Shown: piece after piece, positions 38,399 to 47,452 of the stretch | Layout: the number at the start of each line of letters is the position of its first letter | How positions within the stretch are numbered: the stretch's first letter is position 1 | Source of the DNA: Ferrimonas sediminicola | GTDB lineage: Bacteria > Pseudomonadota > Gammaproteobacteria > Enterobacterales > Shewanellaceae | Reading direction: 5' to 3' | NCBI RefSeq assembly: GCF_005116715.1 | Contig: NZ_SWCI01000007.1 | Location: forward strand, 1-64,000 | DNA: 64,000 nt | Translations under genes and position numbers: made by a program | Notes under the pieces: generated by a model | Seen by the model: only the letters and a program-made list of their open reading frames with translations | The model's database searches: none | What the model was told of the DNA's origin: nothing

Positions 38399-39211
38399 GT
38401 GATTATCGTTAAGGATCTGGCCAAGGGGTTTGCCGTGCCGAAATCGGGCCAGCTGACCCAGTGCAAGCGGTTGGACCCCAGGTTGCAGGAGGGGTTCTTC
38501 AATTCGGTGCAGTCGGTGAGCTTCCGGGTCAGGCCCGGTGAGGTGCTTGGGTTGCTGGGGCCAAACGGTGCCGGTAAGACGACGGTGCTGAGAATGCTCT
38601 CCGGGGTGCTGAGCCCGGACAGAGGCAGCATAGAGATCAATGGCCGCCATTGGCACCAGCATCCCGAACGGATGAGGCGTCAAATCGGTTTCCTGTCTGC
38701 CTCCACCTCCCTCTATGAGCGTTTCAGCGTCGAGGAGAACCTCATCTACTTTGGCCAGCTCTATGGCCTGTCCCGGGCGCAGATCGCCAATCGCATCCAT
38801 ACCCTGTCGGACCAGCTGGAGCTGGCGTCCTTTTTGCAGAGGAAGGTGGTGGAGTTGTCGCTGGGGATGAAGCAGAGGGCGGGCATCGCCCGGGCGGTCA
38901 TTCACCAACCCGAAGTCATAGTTCTCGATGAACCTACGACCGGACTGGATATCATGTCCGCCCAAGCGGTGCTTGACTTTATTCTTAGTCAAAAACAACG
39001 GAATCGGCCAGTTATTTTCTCCACACACAAGCTGGAGGAGGTGAGCCTGTTGTGTGATCGTATCGCCGTGGTGATGCTGGGGCGGTGTGTTTTTGAGGGC
39101 TCGCTCACCGAGTTTGCCGGCAGCCGGGATCCCGGTGCACTTCGGCAAGCCTTCGTCGCCTGTCAGCAGAGGATAAGCCGCTCTGTGGGGCGAACCAGGG
39201 GGGCGGCTTGA
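38399..39211 (+). CDS. ABC transporter ATP-binding protein, NatA-like
   Basis: 270 residues with Walker A GPNGAGKTT, Q loop RRQIGFLSAS, a signature motif LSLGMKQRAGIARA instead of LSGGQ (as in NatA-type exporters), Walker B VIVLDEPTTGLD and the switch His in IFSTHKLEE. The N-terminus contains an unusual stretch of about 30 residues (SGQLTQCKRLDPRLQEG) before SFRVRPGE. Start GTG 38399 is tentative. It overlaps its permease gene by one base (TGATG). Confidence 0.9.
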   Translation: MIIVKDLAKGFAVPKSGQLTQCKRLDPRLQEGFFNSVQSVSFRVRPGEVLGLLGPNGAGKTTVLRMLSGVLSPDRGSIEINGRHWHQHPERMRRQIGFLSASTSLYERFSVEENLIYFGQLYGLSRAQIANRIHTLSDQLELASFLQRKVVELSLGMKQRAGIARAVIHQPEVIVLDEPTTGLDIMSAQAVLDFILSQKQRNRPVIFSTHKLEEVSLLCDRIAVVMLGRCVFEGSLTEFAGSRDPGALRQAFVACQQRISRSVGRTRGAA

Positions 39212-40404
39212 TGGTCGGCAAGGTGTGGCTCAAGGAGCTCAAGGAGGTACTGAGGGACCGCAAGACCATGACTTTCGTGGTGCTGTTTCCGACCGTGCTG
39301 CTGCCGGCGCTGATTCTTGGGGTCGGGCTTCTGGGCTACCAGATGCTGATCAGCAAACAGGAGGAGGTGATCCACTACGCCGTGGTGGGGGCGTCCCCCT
39401 GGCGGGAGCAGGTGATCGAGGCTCTGAGTGACGAGCCCAACCTGGTACTCAGCCAGCACGATGAGCGGCTGCCGCTCTCCAGCCAGATCAATGAGGGGCG
39501 TCTGCAGCTGGCTATCCTGCTGCTGCCCGGGTTTGACCCGGTGACCTCCAGCCACAATCGCTGGCAACTCCTCTACGACCAGACGCAGAATTTCGGCCAG
39601 CTACGCCGGATCGAACCGCGGCTGAAGGCCCTTGACGATCGGTGGTTAGGCCGGTTTATGGCCTACCATGGGGTCCCAGAAAAGGTGCAGGGTCGACTGA
39701 CGACCCCGTTGGCCCTGGAGCATGTGGGGACCGCCGAGGCGCGTCAGGATATCGGCGAGAGGGTGGGCAGCGTCCTGCCCTACATCCTGCTGTTCCTGTG
39801 CATGATGGGGGCGATGCTGCCGGCTCTGGACATTGGGGCCGGTGAGAAGGAGCGGGGCACCCTGGAGACCTTGTTGATGGTACCCCTGCCCAGAACCACC
39901 CTGGTACTGGGCAAGTTCCTGGTGATCGTCACCACCTCCATGACCCTGACCCTGCTTACCATCGTCAGTGCCCTGGTCTGGTTGACGGTGGTGGGCTCGC
40001 TGCTGGACCTGAGCCTGTTTGTGGCTCTGGCGCAGATGGTCAATCCCGTCGACCTGATGTTGCTGCTGGCCCTGTTGCTGCCCATCTCCGGTGTGTTCTC
40101 GGCCATCTTGCTGGCGGTGTCGATCTTTGCCACCAGCTTCAAGGAGGGGCAAAACTACATGGGAGGCCTGCAGGTGGCGGTACTGGTTCCAGCGATGGTG
40201 GCCACCCTGCCCGGGGCGCAACTCACCCAGGTCAACGCCTGGCTGCCCATCTTCAACATTGCCCTGGCCATCAAGGAGCTGCTCAAGGGCACCTTTGCCT
40301 ACCATGAGCTGGCCGCGGTGTTTGCCTCCAACCTCATTCTCGCCACCCTGCTGCTGTGGTGCTGCGTCCAGTGGTTTCGCCGGGAATCGGTGCTGTTCCG
40401 CTAG
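39211..40404 (+). CDS. ABC transporter permease, NatB-like (ABC-2 type)
   Basis: 397 residues. A first helix (TFVVLFPTVLLPALILGVGL) precedes a periplasmic domain of about 150 residues. A five-helix ABC-2 core follows (YILLFLCMMGAMLPALDIG, IVTTSMTLTLLTIVSALVWL, and others). The segment GAGEKERGTLETLLMVP is diagnostic for NatB/ABC-2 permeases. With the upstream ATPase it would form a simple exporter; NatAB of Bacillus exports sodium, but the substrate here is unknown. ATG 39211 lies within the TGATG overlap. Confidence 0.9.
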   Translation: MVGKVWLKELKEVLRDRKTMTFVVLFPTVLLPALILGVGLLGYQMLISKQEEVIHYAVVGASPWREQVIEALSDEPNLVLSQHDERLPLSSQINEGRLQLAILLLPGFDPVTSSHNRWQLLYDQTQNFGQLRRIEPRLKALDDRWLGRFMAYHGVPEKVQGRLTTPLALEHVGTAEARQDIGERVGSVLPYILLFLCMMGAMLPALDIGAGEKERGTLETLLMVPLPRTTLVLGKFLVIVTTSMTLTLLTIVSALVWLTVVGSLLDLSLFVALAQMVNPVDLMLLLALLLPISGVFSAILLAVSIFATSFKEGQNYMGGLQVAVLVPAMVATLPGAQLTQVNAWLPIFNIALAIKELLKGTFAYHELAAVFASNLILATLLLWCCVQWFRRESVLFR

Positions 40405-40410
40405 GGGATC

Positions 40411-40437
40411 AAAAAGGGCCGCGTCGAGGCGGCCCTT
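40411..40437 (-). terminator. Terminator of mltD
   Basis: On the minus strand GGGCCGC and GCGGCCC pair around a six-base loop, followed by five T. It lies just past the mltD stop, in the short gap shared with the convergent ABC operon. On the plus strand there is no T-run, so it serves mltD only. Confidence 0.82.
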
Positions 40438-40446
40438 GGAGGGGGG

Positions 40447-42030
40447 TCAACTGCTTATCTTGGTGACATCCACATAGAGGGTCATCTTCTGCCCGGGCTG
40501 AAGATACTTCTTGCTATCCAGCTGGTTCCAGCGGACCAGATCGCTGACGGTCACATGAAACTTCTTGGCGATGCGAGCCAGGGAGTCGCCGCTGCGAACC
40601 TTGTAGCTGATCTGGCGCATCACCGAGGTCTTATCCTCCTTCTGGCTGATCCGGTTCACCCAGATCACCAGCTTCTGGCCGGGACGGATGGTGTCCTTGG
40701 GCGCCAGGGAGTTCCAGGAGGCCAACTGGGACACCTTCACCTTGTTGGCCCGGGCGATGGTCCACAGGGAGTCCCCGGGTTTGACGGTGTGCTCTATCTT
40801 GTAGTTGGCCCGCTTCTTAGACTGCTTTCGGGCCAGGCGCTGATCGGCGCTGAAGGGATAGAGCTCGGGATCCTTGGCGGCGACCGGAATCAGCAGGTGC
40901 TGTCCGGCCCGAATCATGTTGCCTTCTATGCCGTTGACTGACTGGATGATGCCGATGCGGGTATGGTACTTCTTGGCGATCACCCCCAGGGAGTCGCCGG
41001 GTTTAATCTTGTAGCGCAGCCAGTTGACCCGTTCGGTGGAGGCGGTATCGGCCAGGGCGGTGATGAATCCGTCGGCTTTGTCGATCGGCAGCAGCAGGGT
41101 ATGGGGTCCTTCCGGCGCAGTGGCCCAGCGGTTATAGCCCGGATTCAGCTTGTGCAGGTCCGCCACCGACATGTCGGCCATGTCGGCCGCCAGGGCCAGA
41201 TCGATCTGGCTGCCGGCGTCGATCTCCTGAAGTTGCGGTGCGTTGTCCACCGGTTTCAGGTCGAGGCCGTAGGCTTCGGCATTACGCACCACGTCTGCGA
41301 CCGCAAGCAGCTGAGGCACGTAGCGTTCGGTTTCGCTGGGCAGGTCCAGGGACCAGAAGTCGGTGGGCTTGCCCTTGGCCTTGTTGCGCTTAATTGCCCG
41401 GAACACTCGGCCCTCGCCGGTGTTGTAGGCGGCCAAGGCATACAACCAGTTCCTGTCCAGCTTGTTGTACAGGTACTCCATCATATCCATGGCGGCACGG
41501 GTCGAGGCGGCGACATCGCGGCGGCCGTCGTACCACCAGTTCTGCTTCAGGCCGAAGTGCTTGCCCATTGGGCTGGTGAACTGCCATAGTCCGGCGGCAG
41601 CCCCGTGGCTGTAGGCGAAAGCGTCGAAGGAGCTCTCCACCACCGGCAGCAGGGCCAGTTCAATGGGCAGGCCTCGCCGCTCTACCTCTTCGACGATCAG
41701 GTAGAGGTAGGGTTCGGCGCGTTCGGAGATGATCTCGATATGGCGAGGGTTGGCTTTGTACCACTTGCGAAACTTGTTGACCCGCTTGTTGTCGGGCACC
41801 TCCAGAGTCATCTGGCGGGCGATGCGGTCCCAGACATCCGTGATCGGTGCGGGCACCGCTTCCTGAGCTTCCTGCTCGTCGTTGTCGTCACCCTGAACGT
41901 TGGAGTGGTCCGCCAGGGGCGCTTCGGCGTTGGTTACCGGGTTGTCCTGCTCCGGCTCACCCTGGCCGAGGGATTGACACCCCGCCAGCAGGATTGCCAA
42001 GGACAAAGCAGAAAGGCTCTTTTTCATCAA
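40447..42030 (-). CDS. mltD: Membrane-bound lytic murein transglycosylase D
   Basis: 527 residues. It has a lipoprotein signal (LSLAILLAGC). The SLT domain carries the catalytic Glu in ALLPVVESSFDAFAYSHGAA and AGLWQFTSPMGKHFGLKQNW. Three LysM peptidoglycan-binding repeats follow in the C-terminal half (YKIKPGDSLGVIAKKYHTRI, HTVKPGDSLWTIARANKVKV, YKVRSGDSLARIAKKFHVTV). MltD cuts glycan strands to 1,6-anhydromuropeptides at the outer membrane. It lies near gloB as in E. coli, with one extra gene between them. Confidence 0.95.
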   Translation of the reverse strand: MMKKSLSALSLAILLAGCQSLGQGEPEQDNPVTNAEAPLADHSNVQGDDNDEQEAQEAVPAPITDVWDRIARQMTLEVPDNKRVNKFRKWYKANPRHIEIISERAEPYLYLIVEEVERRGLPIELALLPVVESSFDAFAYSHGAAAGLWQFTSPMGKHFGLKQNWWYDGRRDVAASTRAAMDMMEYLYNKLDRNWLYALAAYNTGEGRVFRAIKRNKAKGKPTDFWSLDLPSETERYVPQLLAVADVVRNAEAYGLDLKPVDNAPQLQEIDAGSQIDLALAADMADMSVADLHKLNPGYNRWATAPEGPHTLLLPIDKADGFITALADTASTERVNWLRYKIKPGDSLGVIAKKYHTRIGIIQSVNGIEGNMIRAGQHLLIPVAAKDPELYPFSADQRLARKQSKKRANYKIEHTVKPGDSLWTIARANKVKVSQLASWNSLAPKDTIRPGQKLVIWVNRISQKEDKTSVMRQISYKVRSGDSLARIAKKFHVTVSDLVRWNQLDSKKYLQPGQKMTLYVDVTKISS

Positions 42031-42516
42031 TTATTTACCATTATCAGCCTGGATTGCGGCAAACGCGTTGGCATTCGCCAGGCAATAGTGGTTCGGGATT
42101 GTACCCTCTTTGACTGACATTGTCCATTTGGATTGTTTCAGCTAAATCCTTAAAAATCAGTGGGATAACACATGATTAGGCCGGGCTGGCGCATTACGTC
42201 GTGCCGGTTGCCGACCGGGCCTGCCTCTCAGGCGCCCCTTCTGAGCACTCTGTCCGGCACCGGGAATTGATCTGGGTGATGAGGGGAAAATGCGCCCCGG
42301 CCCCAGCGAAATTGAAGATAAACAAGGAGCCGAAAAGTTCAGTGGAAACGATTAGATACCAGCAACCATTTTTTATTTTTCTTTCAGGCCGAGAGGCCGG
42401 GAATGGTGTTTTTTTTATAGATTGAGCATGGTTGGTTGAAATTTAATCGGCAAAGTTGGCGACATTTGAGTTTTTGGTCTAAGTTTCCTTCGGAAGTAAT
42501 AACAAGGAAGTCAATG
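42031..42516. other. 486-base intergenic region between mltD and the small OMP gene
   Basis: No credible protein gene; open frames here lack ribosome binding sites and composition support. It must contain the divergent promoters of mltD and the OMP gene. The right half is AT-rich. A GGCCGAGAGGCC hairpin (about 42389-42400) precedes a T8 run at about 42410, a possible weak terminator or leader attenuator on the plus strand. Confidence 0.55.
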
Positions 42517-43086
42517 ATGAAATGCAAATCGTTACTGCTACTGCCACTCATGCTGGCTTTATATCAAACGTCGGTCCTGGCCAATACTCGAACCGAGTCG
42601 GAGACCATGTACCTGGGACTCTCCGTCGCCTTTATCGACGCCACGCTCGAGTCCCGCGGTGAGCCGTCCGGCTCCCTGGGCATCGACAATACCCTGCTGG
42701 GGATCACTGCCGGTTATCAGTTCAACGATATGCTGGCGGCAGAGTTCCGCGCCTACGGCAATGTCGAGGACGACACTATTGAGGGCGTCGATATCGAGGT
42801 GGAGCACCATTTCAGTGTGCTTGGCAAACTGAGCTACCCGGTTCACAAGTATTTCAAGCCCTATGTCATCGCCGGTTACGGTACCACCAAGGGCTCGATA
42901 GAGGGCTTCTCTGACAGTGAAGCGGACTTTACTTATGGCGCCGGTATCGATATTACCAACAGTCGAGGCGTCTCACTGCAGCTTGAATGGCAGCGGGTCA
43001 TCGAGGACGATTTTGATATTCCGGGCGTAGAGTTCGAGATTGATACCATTAATCTGAATGTGGTGTACAAATTCGCCCTTCTATAA
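42517..43086 (+). CDS. Small outer-membrane beta-barrel protein
   Basis: 189 residues with a signal peptide (MKCKSLLLLPLMLALYQTSVLA) and an eight-strand pattern (MYLGLSVAFIDATLE, LLGITAGYQFNDMLAAEFRA, YVIAGYGTTKG, LQLEWQRVI, INLNVVYKFALL) like OmpA/OmpX-type barrels. The terminal VVYKF is a typical outer-membrane assembly signal. The second of two ATGs is used because AAGGAAG lies six bases before it. The gene separates mltD from gloB, which are adjacent in E. coli, and has its own terminator. Confidence 0.82.
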   Translation: MKCKSLLLLPLMLALYQTSVLANTRTESETMYLGLSVAFIDATLESRGEPSGSLGIDNTLLGITAGYQFNDMLAAEFRAYGNVEDDTIEGVDIEVEHHFSVLGKLSYPVHKYFKPYVIAGYGTTKGSIEGFSDSEADFTYGAGIDITNSRGVSLQLEWQRVIEDDFDIPGVEFEIDTINLNVVYKFALL

Positions 43087-43102
43087 GCTGTCGCCATTGA
43101 AG

Positions 43103-43138
43103 AACTGCCAAGGGGTGAAGACTCTTTGGCAGTTTTTT
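43103..43138 (+). terminator. Terminator of the small OMP gene
   Basis: AACTGCCAA (43103-43111) pairs with TTGGCAGTT (43126-43134), and the T-run continues to 43138. Confidence 0.9.
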
Positions 43139-43199
43139 AATGTGAACAGACTCACAAGCGGCGGCGTGGCCCGGTCCGGCTCGCCGCCGTGCCACCCTG

Positions 43200-43967
43200 C
43201 TAGAAGCGGTCCTTCCAGGCGCGCAGCTGGGTAAAGCAGGCGAGGCTGTCCTGACAGGGGTGGCCGCTGTGACGTTCCGCCGCCGCCTGTACCTGGGGCA
43301 GGTGGCTGCGCAGGAAGGGGTTGATGGCCAGTTCGTTGGCCATGCTGGTTGGCAGGGTGGGGATGCCATCCTGCCTCAGTTTGCTGCAACGAAGCTGATA
43401 GGCCTGGAGCTGCTCATTATCCGGTTCGACCGCCTGGGCAAAGGCCAGGTTGGCCAGGGTGTACTCGTGGGCGGGGTAGAGCAGGGTGGAGGCCCCCAGC
43501 ATGCGCAGCTTGTGCAATGAGTCGTGCATCTGTTCGGCACTGCCCTCGAACAGCCGGCCGCAGCCGCCACTGAACAGGGTGTCGCCGCAGAACAGATGGT
43601 GTCCGACCTGGTAGGCGCAGTGATCCAGGGTGTGTCCGGGACACAGGGTGACCGTGGCGATCTGGTGGAGCCCCTCCAGTAGGATGCGGCTGCCCTCGCT
43701 GACAGTCTGGGTTCCCCCTTGAAAGGGGGAGTTCACCGGTACCACCACTTCGGCATCGGGCCAATGGCGTTTCAGAGTGGCGACGCCAGCGACATGATCA
43801 CTGTGGTGGTGAGTGATCAACACCCCTCCCAGCTCCAGTCCCTGTTCCAGCAGGTAGGCGGCCGCCGCGTCACCGTCGCCGGGATCCACCACCCAGGCGT
43901 GATCTGTCGCGCTCAGGCACCAGATGTAGTTGTCGTCAAAGGCGGGGATGGGACTAATGCTCAGCAT
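43200..43967 (-). CDS. gloB: Hydroxyacylglutathione hydrolase (glyoxalase II)
   Basis: 255 residues of the metallo-beta-lactamase fold. Metal ligands are in THHHSDHVAGV, with CPGHTLDHCAYQ and FCGDTLFSGGCGRLFEG following. The C-terminal HAGH domain binds glutathione (YPAHEYTLANLAFAQAVEP). It converts S-lactoylglutathione to lactate and glutathione, completing methylglyoxal detoxification. The order mltD, gloB, yafS-like, rnhA, dnaQ is the same as in E. coli. Start MLSISPIPAFDDNYIW is canonical. Confidence 0.95.
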   Translation of the reverse strand: MLSISPIPAFDDNYIWCLSATDHAWVVDPGDGDAAAAYLLEQGLELGGVLITHHHSDHVAGVATLKRHWPDAEVVVPVNSPFQGGTQTVSEGSRILLEGLHQIATVTLCPGHTLDHCAYQVGHHLFCGDTLFSGGCGRLFEGSAEQMHDSLHKLRMLGASTLLYPAHEYTLANLAFAQAVEPDNEQLQAYQLRCSKLRQDGIPTLPTSMANELAINPFLRSHLPQVQAAAERHSGHPCQDSLACFTQLRAWKDRF

Positions 43968-44135
43968 GATGGGATCTCCAGCGGGAGTGAGCCCCCAGTG
44001 TATGAGGGAATGGGGTGGCGGGAAAGCAAAACTTCTGCTGACGGCAATGGCGTCATCGCGACTAAGGTACTGGCGTTGAACGCCAATTGTCAGGTATCTT
44101 TACTGCGTAACCCGTTACCAGCCAGATGGTGATAG

Positions 44136-44873
44136 ATGCGTCCAGCCTACAGTTTCGATTCCATAACACCGCCTGAAAACTGGCGCCAACTTCCCTGGGG
44201 GGAGTGGCTGCAGCAGCAGGTGGCCGCGGGATTGGACAACTGGTGGCCAAGATTGTTCGGGTATCACCTGGTCAAACTCGGCCCCCTGGCCGTCGATCTA
44301 AACTCACGCCTCTGCTCCATCCGCCACCAGGTGGCGATCCATGACACCGGTGGGGATGCCTGGGGCGAGATGGACGATCTGCCCCTGCGTTGTCGTAGCG
44401 TCGATGCCTGCATCATGCCCATGGTACTCGATTTTCACCAGGATCCGCATGGTGTGATCCGGGAAGCGGATCGGGTCCTGCTGGAGGGGGGGCACCTGGT
44501 GATCATCGGCTTCAACCCAGTGAGTCCCGCCGGTCTGGGGATGTTGTCCCCGGGGTGTCGTAAGCGCTACCCCTGGAAAGGCAGGATGTTCACCCCCAGC
44601 CGGGTCCGCGACTGGCTGGGGGTGCTGGGCTATCAGGTGGTGGCCCAGGAGCCGCTGGCTTTCAGCTCGCTGTTGTGGTCGCCGGACCGTTTCCTGTGGC
44701 CCCAGCAGTGGATGGCGCAGCAGACGCCGTCGCTGGCCTCGGTCTATATGCTGGTTGCCCGCAAGATGGCGGTGCCCATGACCCCGGTTCGCCCCAGGTG
44801 GCGTCCGCGCAAGCGACTGGTCACCTCGCCGGCGGCCGTAGGCCGAACCGTCGTCAACCGCCGTCAGCGCTAG
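44136..44873 (+). CDS. SAM-dependent methyltransferase, YafS-like
   Basis: 245 residues, Methyltransf_11 class. The SAM pocket glycine motif is degenerate (LGPLAVDLN), while the later acidic and strand motifs are clear (DDLPLRCRSVDACIMPMVLD, EADRVLLEGGHLVIIGFNPV). Its position between gloB and rnhA matches E. coli yafS. The substrate is unknown. A basic C-terminal tail (RPRWRPRKRLVT...RRQR) might contact nucleic acid, but this is speculation. Divergent from gloB, convergent with rnhA. Confidence 0.82.
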   Translation: MRPAYSFDSITPPENWRQLPWGEWLQQQVAAGLDNWWPRLFGYHLVKLGPLAVDLNSRLCSIRHQVAIHDTGGDAWGEMDDLPLRCRSVDACIMPMVLDFHQDPHGVIREADRVLLEGGHLVIIGFNPVSPAGLGMLSPGCRKRYPWKGRMFTPSRVRDWLGVLGYQVVAQEPLAFSSLLWSPDRFLWPQQWMAQQTPSLASVYMLVARKMAVPMTPVRPRWRPRKRLVTSPAAVGRTVVNRRQR

Positions 44874-44896
44874 GGGTCGGCGTCGGTTCGGGGAGT

Positions 44897-45370
44897 CTAC
44901 TGGGGCTGGTAGCCGCTGTCCTCCTTCAGATCCTTGCCGCTGGCCGCCTCCCGGGCCAGGTCGTCCACCCGCTCGTTTTCGGGTTGGCCCGAGTGTCCTT
45001 TGACCCAGTGCCACTCGATGCTGTGTTTCTGGGTCGCGTCGTCCAGCCGCTTCCACAGGTCGACGTTCTTTACCGGCTGTTTGCTGGCAGTCTTCCACCC
45101 CTTGCGCTTCCAGCCGTGGATCCACTGGGTGATCCCCTGTCTCAGATATTGGCTGTCGGTGTGCAGCGATACCTGGCAGGGCTCCTTGAGGCTCTCCAGG
45201 CCCACGATGGCGGCCAGCATCTCCATGCGGTTGTTGGTGGTCAGCCGATAACCCGCGCTCATCTCCCGGGTATGTTGGCGGTAGCGAAGCAGCACCCCAT
45301 AGCCTCCGGGGCCGGGATTGCCCAGGCAGGAGCCGTCGGTGTAGAGGGTGACAGATTTTAGTTGAGTCAT
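44897..45370 (-). CDS. rnhA: Ribonuclease HI
   Basis: 157 residues with all catalytic carboxylates in context: [17 protein letters not shown] (first Asp), [14 protein letters not shown] (Glu), [12 protein letters not shown] (Asp) and [12 protein letters not shown] (fourth Asp). It degrades the RNA strand of RNA-DNA hybrids. Divergent from dnaQ across a 66-base gap, the arrangement known from E. coli. Confidence 0.96.
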   Translation of the reverse strand: MTQLKSVTLYTDGSCLGNPGPGGYGVLLRYRQHTREMSAGYRLTTNNRMEMLAAIVGLESLKEPCQVSLHTDSQYLRQGITQWIHGWKRKGWKTASKQPVKNVDLWKRLDDATQKHSIEWHWVKGHSGQPENERVDDLAREAASGKDLKEDSGYQPQ

Positions 45371-45436
45371 TTAAATTGATACCATAGCCGCAGCTTAAGC
45401 GGACCAGTATACCGCAACTTGTTGCAAATCAGGATT

Positions 45437-46165
45437 ATGACAGAGATCAATACCCCAGTACGCCAAATCGTATTCGATACGGAAACCACAGGTATGAACC
45501 AGGACGGAGGGCCCCACTATGAGGGACACCGTCTGATCGAGATCGGCTGTGTTGAGATGGTCAACCGCAAGCTGACCGGACGCACCTACCACGTCTACAT
45601 CAAGCCGGACCGCCCGGTGGATGAGGAGGCGATCCAGGTTCACGGCATTACCGATGCGTTCCTGGCGGACAAGCCGATGTTCCACGAAGTGGTCGACGAG
45701 TTTATGGAGTTTGTCCGCGGGGCGGAGCTGATCGCCCACAACGCCCAGTTCGATATCGGCTTTATCGATTACGAATTCCAGATGCTCGGCCGCTATGGCA
45801 AGTTGCAGGACCACTGCTCGGTGGTGGACACCCTGCAGCTGGCCCGGGAGAAGAAGAGCAAGGGGGAGATCCAGGGCAACCTCAACCTGGATGCCCTGTG
45901 CCGTTTCTACGGCATCGACAACAGCCACCGCACCCTGCACGGGGCACTGCTCGACTCCGAGATCTTGGCAGATGTCTACCTGTTCATGACCGGTGGCCAG
46001 AAGGCGCTGGAGCTGGCCTCAGGCGCCGACGGTGAGGGCGGCGGCATTGTTCGCCTGAAAAGTGACCGTGCCCCCCTTAAAGTGATTGGCTGTACTGCCG
46101 ATGATATCAGTAGGCATGAAAAGCGGCTCGAGCTGGTGAGTGAGCCGATCTGGTTGAGAGGGTAA
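45437..46165 (+). CDS. dnaQ: DNA polymerase III epsilon subunit (3'-5' proofreading exonuclease)
   Basis: 242 residues. DnaQ-type exonuclease motifs: Exo I IVFDTETTGM (D and E ligands), Exo II AHNAQFDIGF and Exo III HGALLDSEILADVYL. A C-terminal tail binds the alpha subunit. ATG 45437 gives the standard MTEINTPVRQIVFDTETTG start; an earlier in-frame TTG at 45419 is unlikely. It is followed three bases later by the TIGR03503 gene. Confidence 0.95.
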   Translation: MTEINTPVRQIVFDTETTGMNQDGGPHYEGHRLIEIGCVEMVNRKLTGRTYHVYIKPDRPVDEEAIQVHGITDAFLADKPMFHEVVDEFMEFVRGAELIAHNAQFDIGFIDYEFQMLGRYGKLQDHCSVVDTLQLAREKKSKGEIQGNLNLDALCRFYGIDNSHRTLHGALLDSEILADVYLFMTGGQKALELASGADGEGGGIVRLKSDRAPLKVIGCTADDISRHEKRLELVSEPIWLRG

Positions 46166-46168
46166 CGG

Positions 46169-47431
46169 ATGAGTCGATGGAAGGCGGTGCCGCTGGTGCT
46201 CCTGCTGATGCTGGCAGGCCAGTCGGCATGGGCACTGTCACCCCAGGCGCTGAAGCTGCTGGATAACCGCTTCCGGGTGGATTACGGCATCGAGGCGATC
46301 ACCATGCTGGTGCAGCGCAAGGAGTACTCCTCGCCGGTCATCGTGGTGTTGCCCGATGGCAGCAAGTGGTATGCCCATCGACACCCCGACAACGTCAGCT
46401 GGAGCGAAGGCCCAGGCGGCGACATGATTCGGGTCAGCAATCCGACCCCCGGCCCCTGGCAGTTGATCGGCCAGGTCAGTGAAAACACCAAGATTCTGCT
46501 GATCAGTGACATTCAGCTGAAACTGGATCCCCTGCCGGACAGGGTGTTCCGTGGCGAGCGCATCAAACTGAATGCCAGCATCGAGGGGGACAGCCACACC
46601 TTGTCCATCCGTGACTTTCATAAGATGCTCAAGTGGAAGGTGAACCTGATTAGCGCCAACCGCCGTGGCGATGAGAACTACGCCGCTGGGGTCAAAAAGA
46701 TCGGTGGTTTCGAGGATGATGGCACCCACCTCGATGAACGGCCCGACGACGGTCATTTCACCTCCTCCCTGGATTTCGACCAGCCCTCCGGCCTGTATCG
46801 CCTGAAACTGGAGGTGGGCAACGAGGTGTTCAACCGCGTGGTGGATCAGGATCTCGAGATCATCCCCCAACCCTTCCGCCTCTCCGTTCCGCAGCGGCCG
46901 GGAACCAACCCCGGAGATTACCGGGTGCGGCTGGATGTGGACCAGCAGGATCTGATGCCCGGCGAGCTGCATCTGGTGATCCAGGTTCGTACCCCGTCGG
47001 GCATGGTCAGTGAGCTGACGGTGACGCCGCTGGAGGCGAGCCAGAGTTACCCGCTGTCGATGGTGATGGAGATGGGCAGCTACCTGATCCGGGGCACCGC
47101 CGTGGGCACCACCGCCGGTGGCGAGGAGTTCTACCTGAACCTGCCTGAACTCAACTTCTATGTGTCGCCGCCCCCCCCTCCCGCCCTGAGCCCGGCAGAG
47201 CGGGCTGCCCTGGTTCAGCAACAGATGCAGCAGAAGGAGGACGCCGCCCGCTTCAGGGTTATCAGCATCGTGGTCGGGGCCAATGCGCTGCTGCTGCTCT
47301 TCGGCCTGGGGGTACTGCTGTTCTGGCGCAAGCGGATGAGACTGATGGAACAGCTCGAGCTGAGGCCGCTGGTGGAGGAGCCCCAAATTGAGGCGGACAA
47401 GATCGATCTCTCCGCCGATACCGGCCGTTAA
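46169..47431 (+). CDS. TIGR03503-family membrane-anchored protein
   Basis: 420 residues. Signal peptide (VPLVLLLMLAGQSAWA), a large periplasmic part with segments typical of TIGR03503 (LLDNRFRVDYGIEAITMLVQ, DGTHLDERPDDGHFTSSLDF, SGLYRLKLEVGNEVFNR), a proline stretch (PPPPPALSPAERAALV), then one transmembrane helix (VVGANALLLLFGLGVLLFW) and a short acidic cytoplasmic tail. A von Willebrand-like or Ig-like fold is plausible. Known only as a conserved family in Shewanella, Vibrio and relatives. Three bases after dnaQ, so co-transcribed. Confidence 0.85.
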   Translation: MSRWKAVPLVLLLMLAGQSAWALSPQALKLLDNRFRVDYGIEAITMLVQRKEYSSPVIVVLPDGSKWYAHRHPDNVSWSEGPGGDMIRVSNPTPGPWQLIGQVSENTKILLISDIQLKLDPLPDRVFRGERIKLNASIEGDSHTLSIRDFHKMLKWKVNLISANRRGDENYAAGVKKIGGFEDDGTHLDERPDDGHFTSSLDFDQPSGLYRLKLEVGNEVFNRVVDQDLEIIPQPFRLSVPQRPGTNPGDYRVRLDVDQQDLMPGELHLVIQVRTPSGMVSELTVTPLEASQSYPLSMVMEMGSYLIRGTAVGTTAGGEEFYLNLPELNFYVSPPPPPALSPAERAALVQQQMQQKEDAARFRVISIVVGANALLLLFGLGVLLFWRKRMRLMEQLELRPLVEEPQIEADKIDLSADTGR

Positions 47432-47452
47432 CGGCGGCCGGCGGATGGGTGG

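Noticed and set aside
38660-38900. ABC ATPase signature LSLGM considered as a defect
   Set aside because: NatA-type exporters regularly have a changed signature (such as STGMKQ). Walker A, Walker B and the switch His are intact, so the ATPase is probably functional.
42201-42425. 74-codon frame upstream of the small OMP gene
   Set aside because: No ribosome binding site, no similarity pattern, and it crosses the AT-rich promoter-like DNA.
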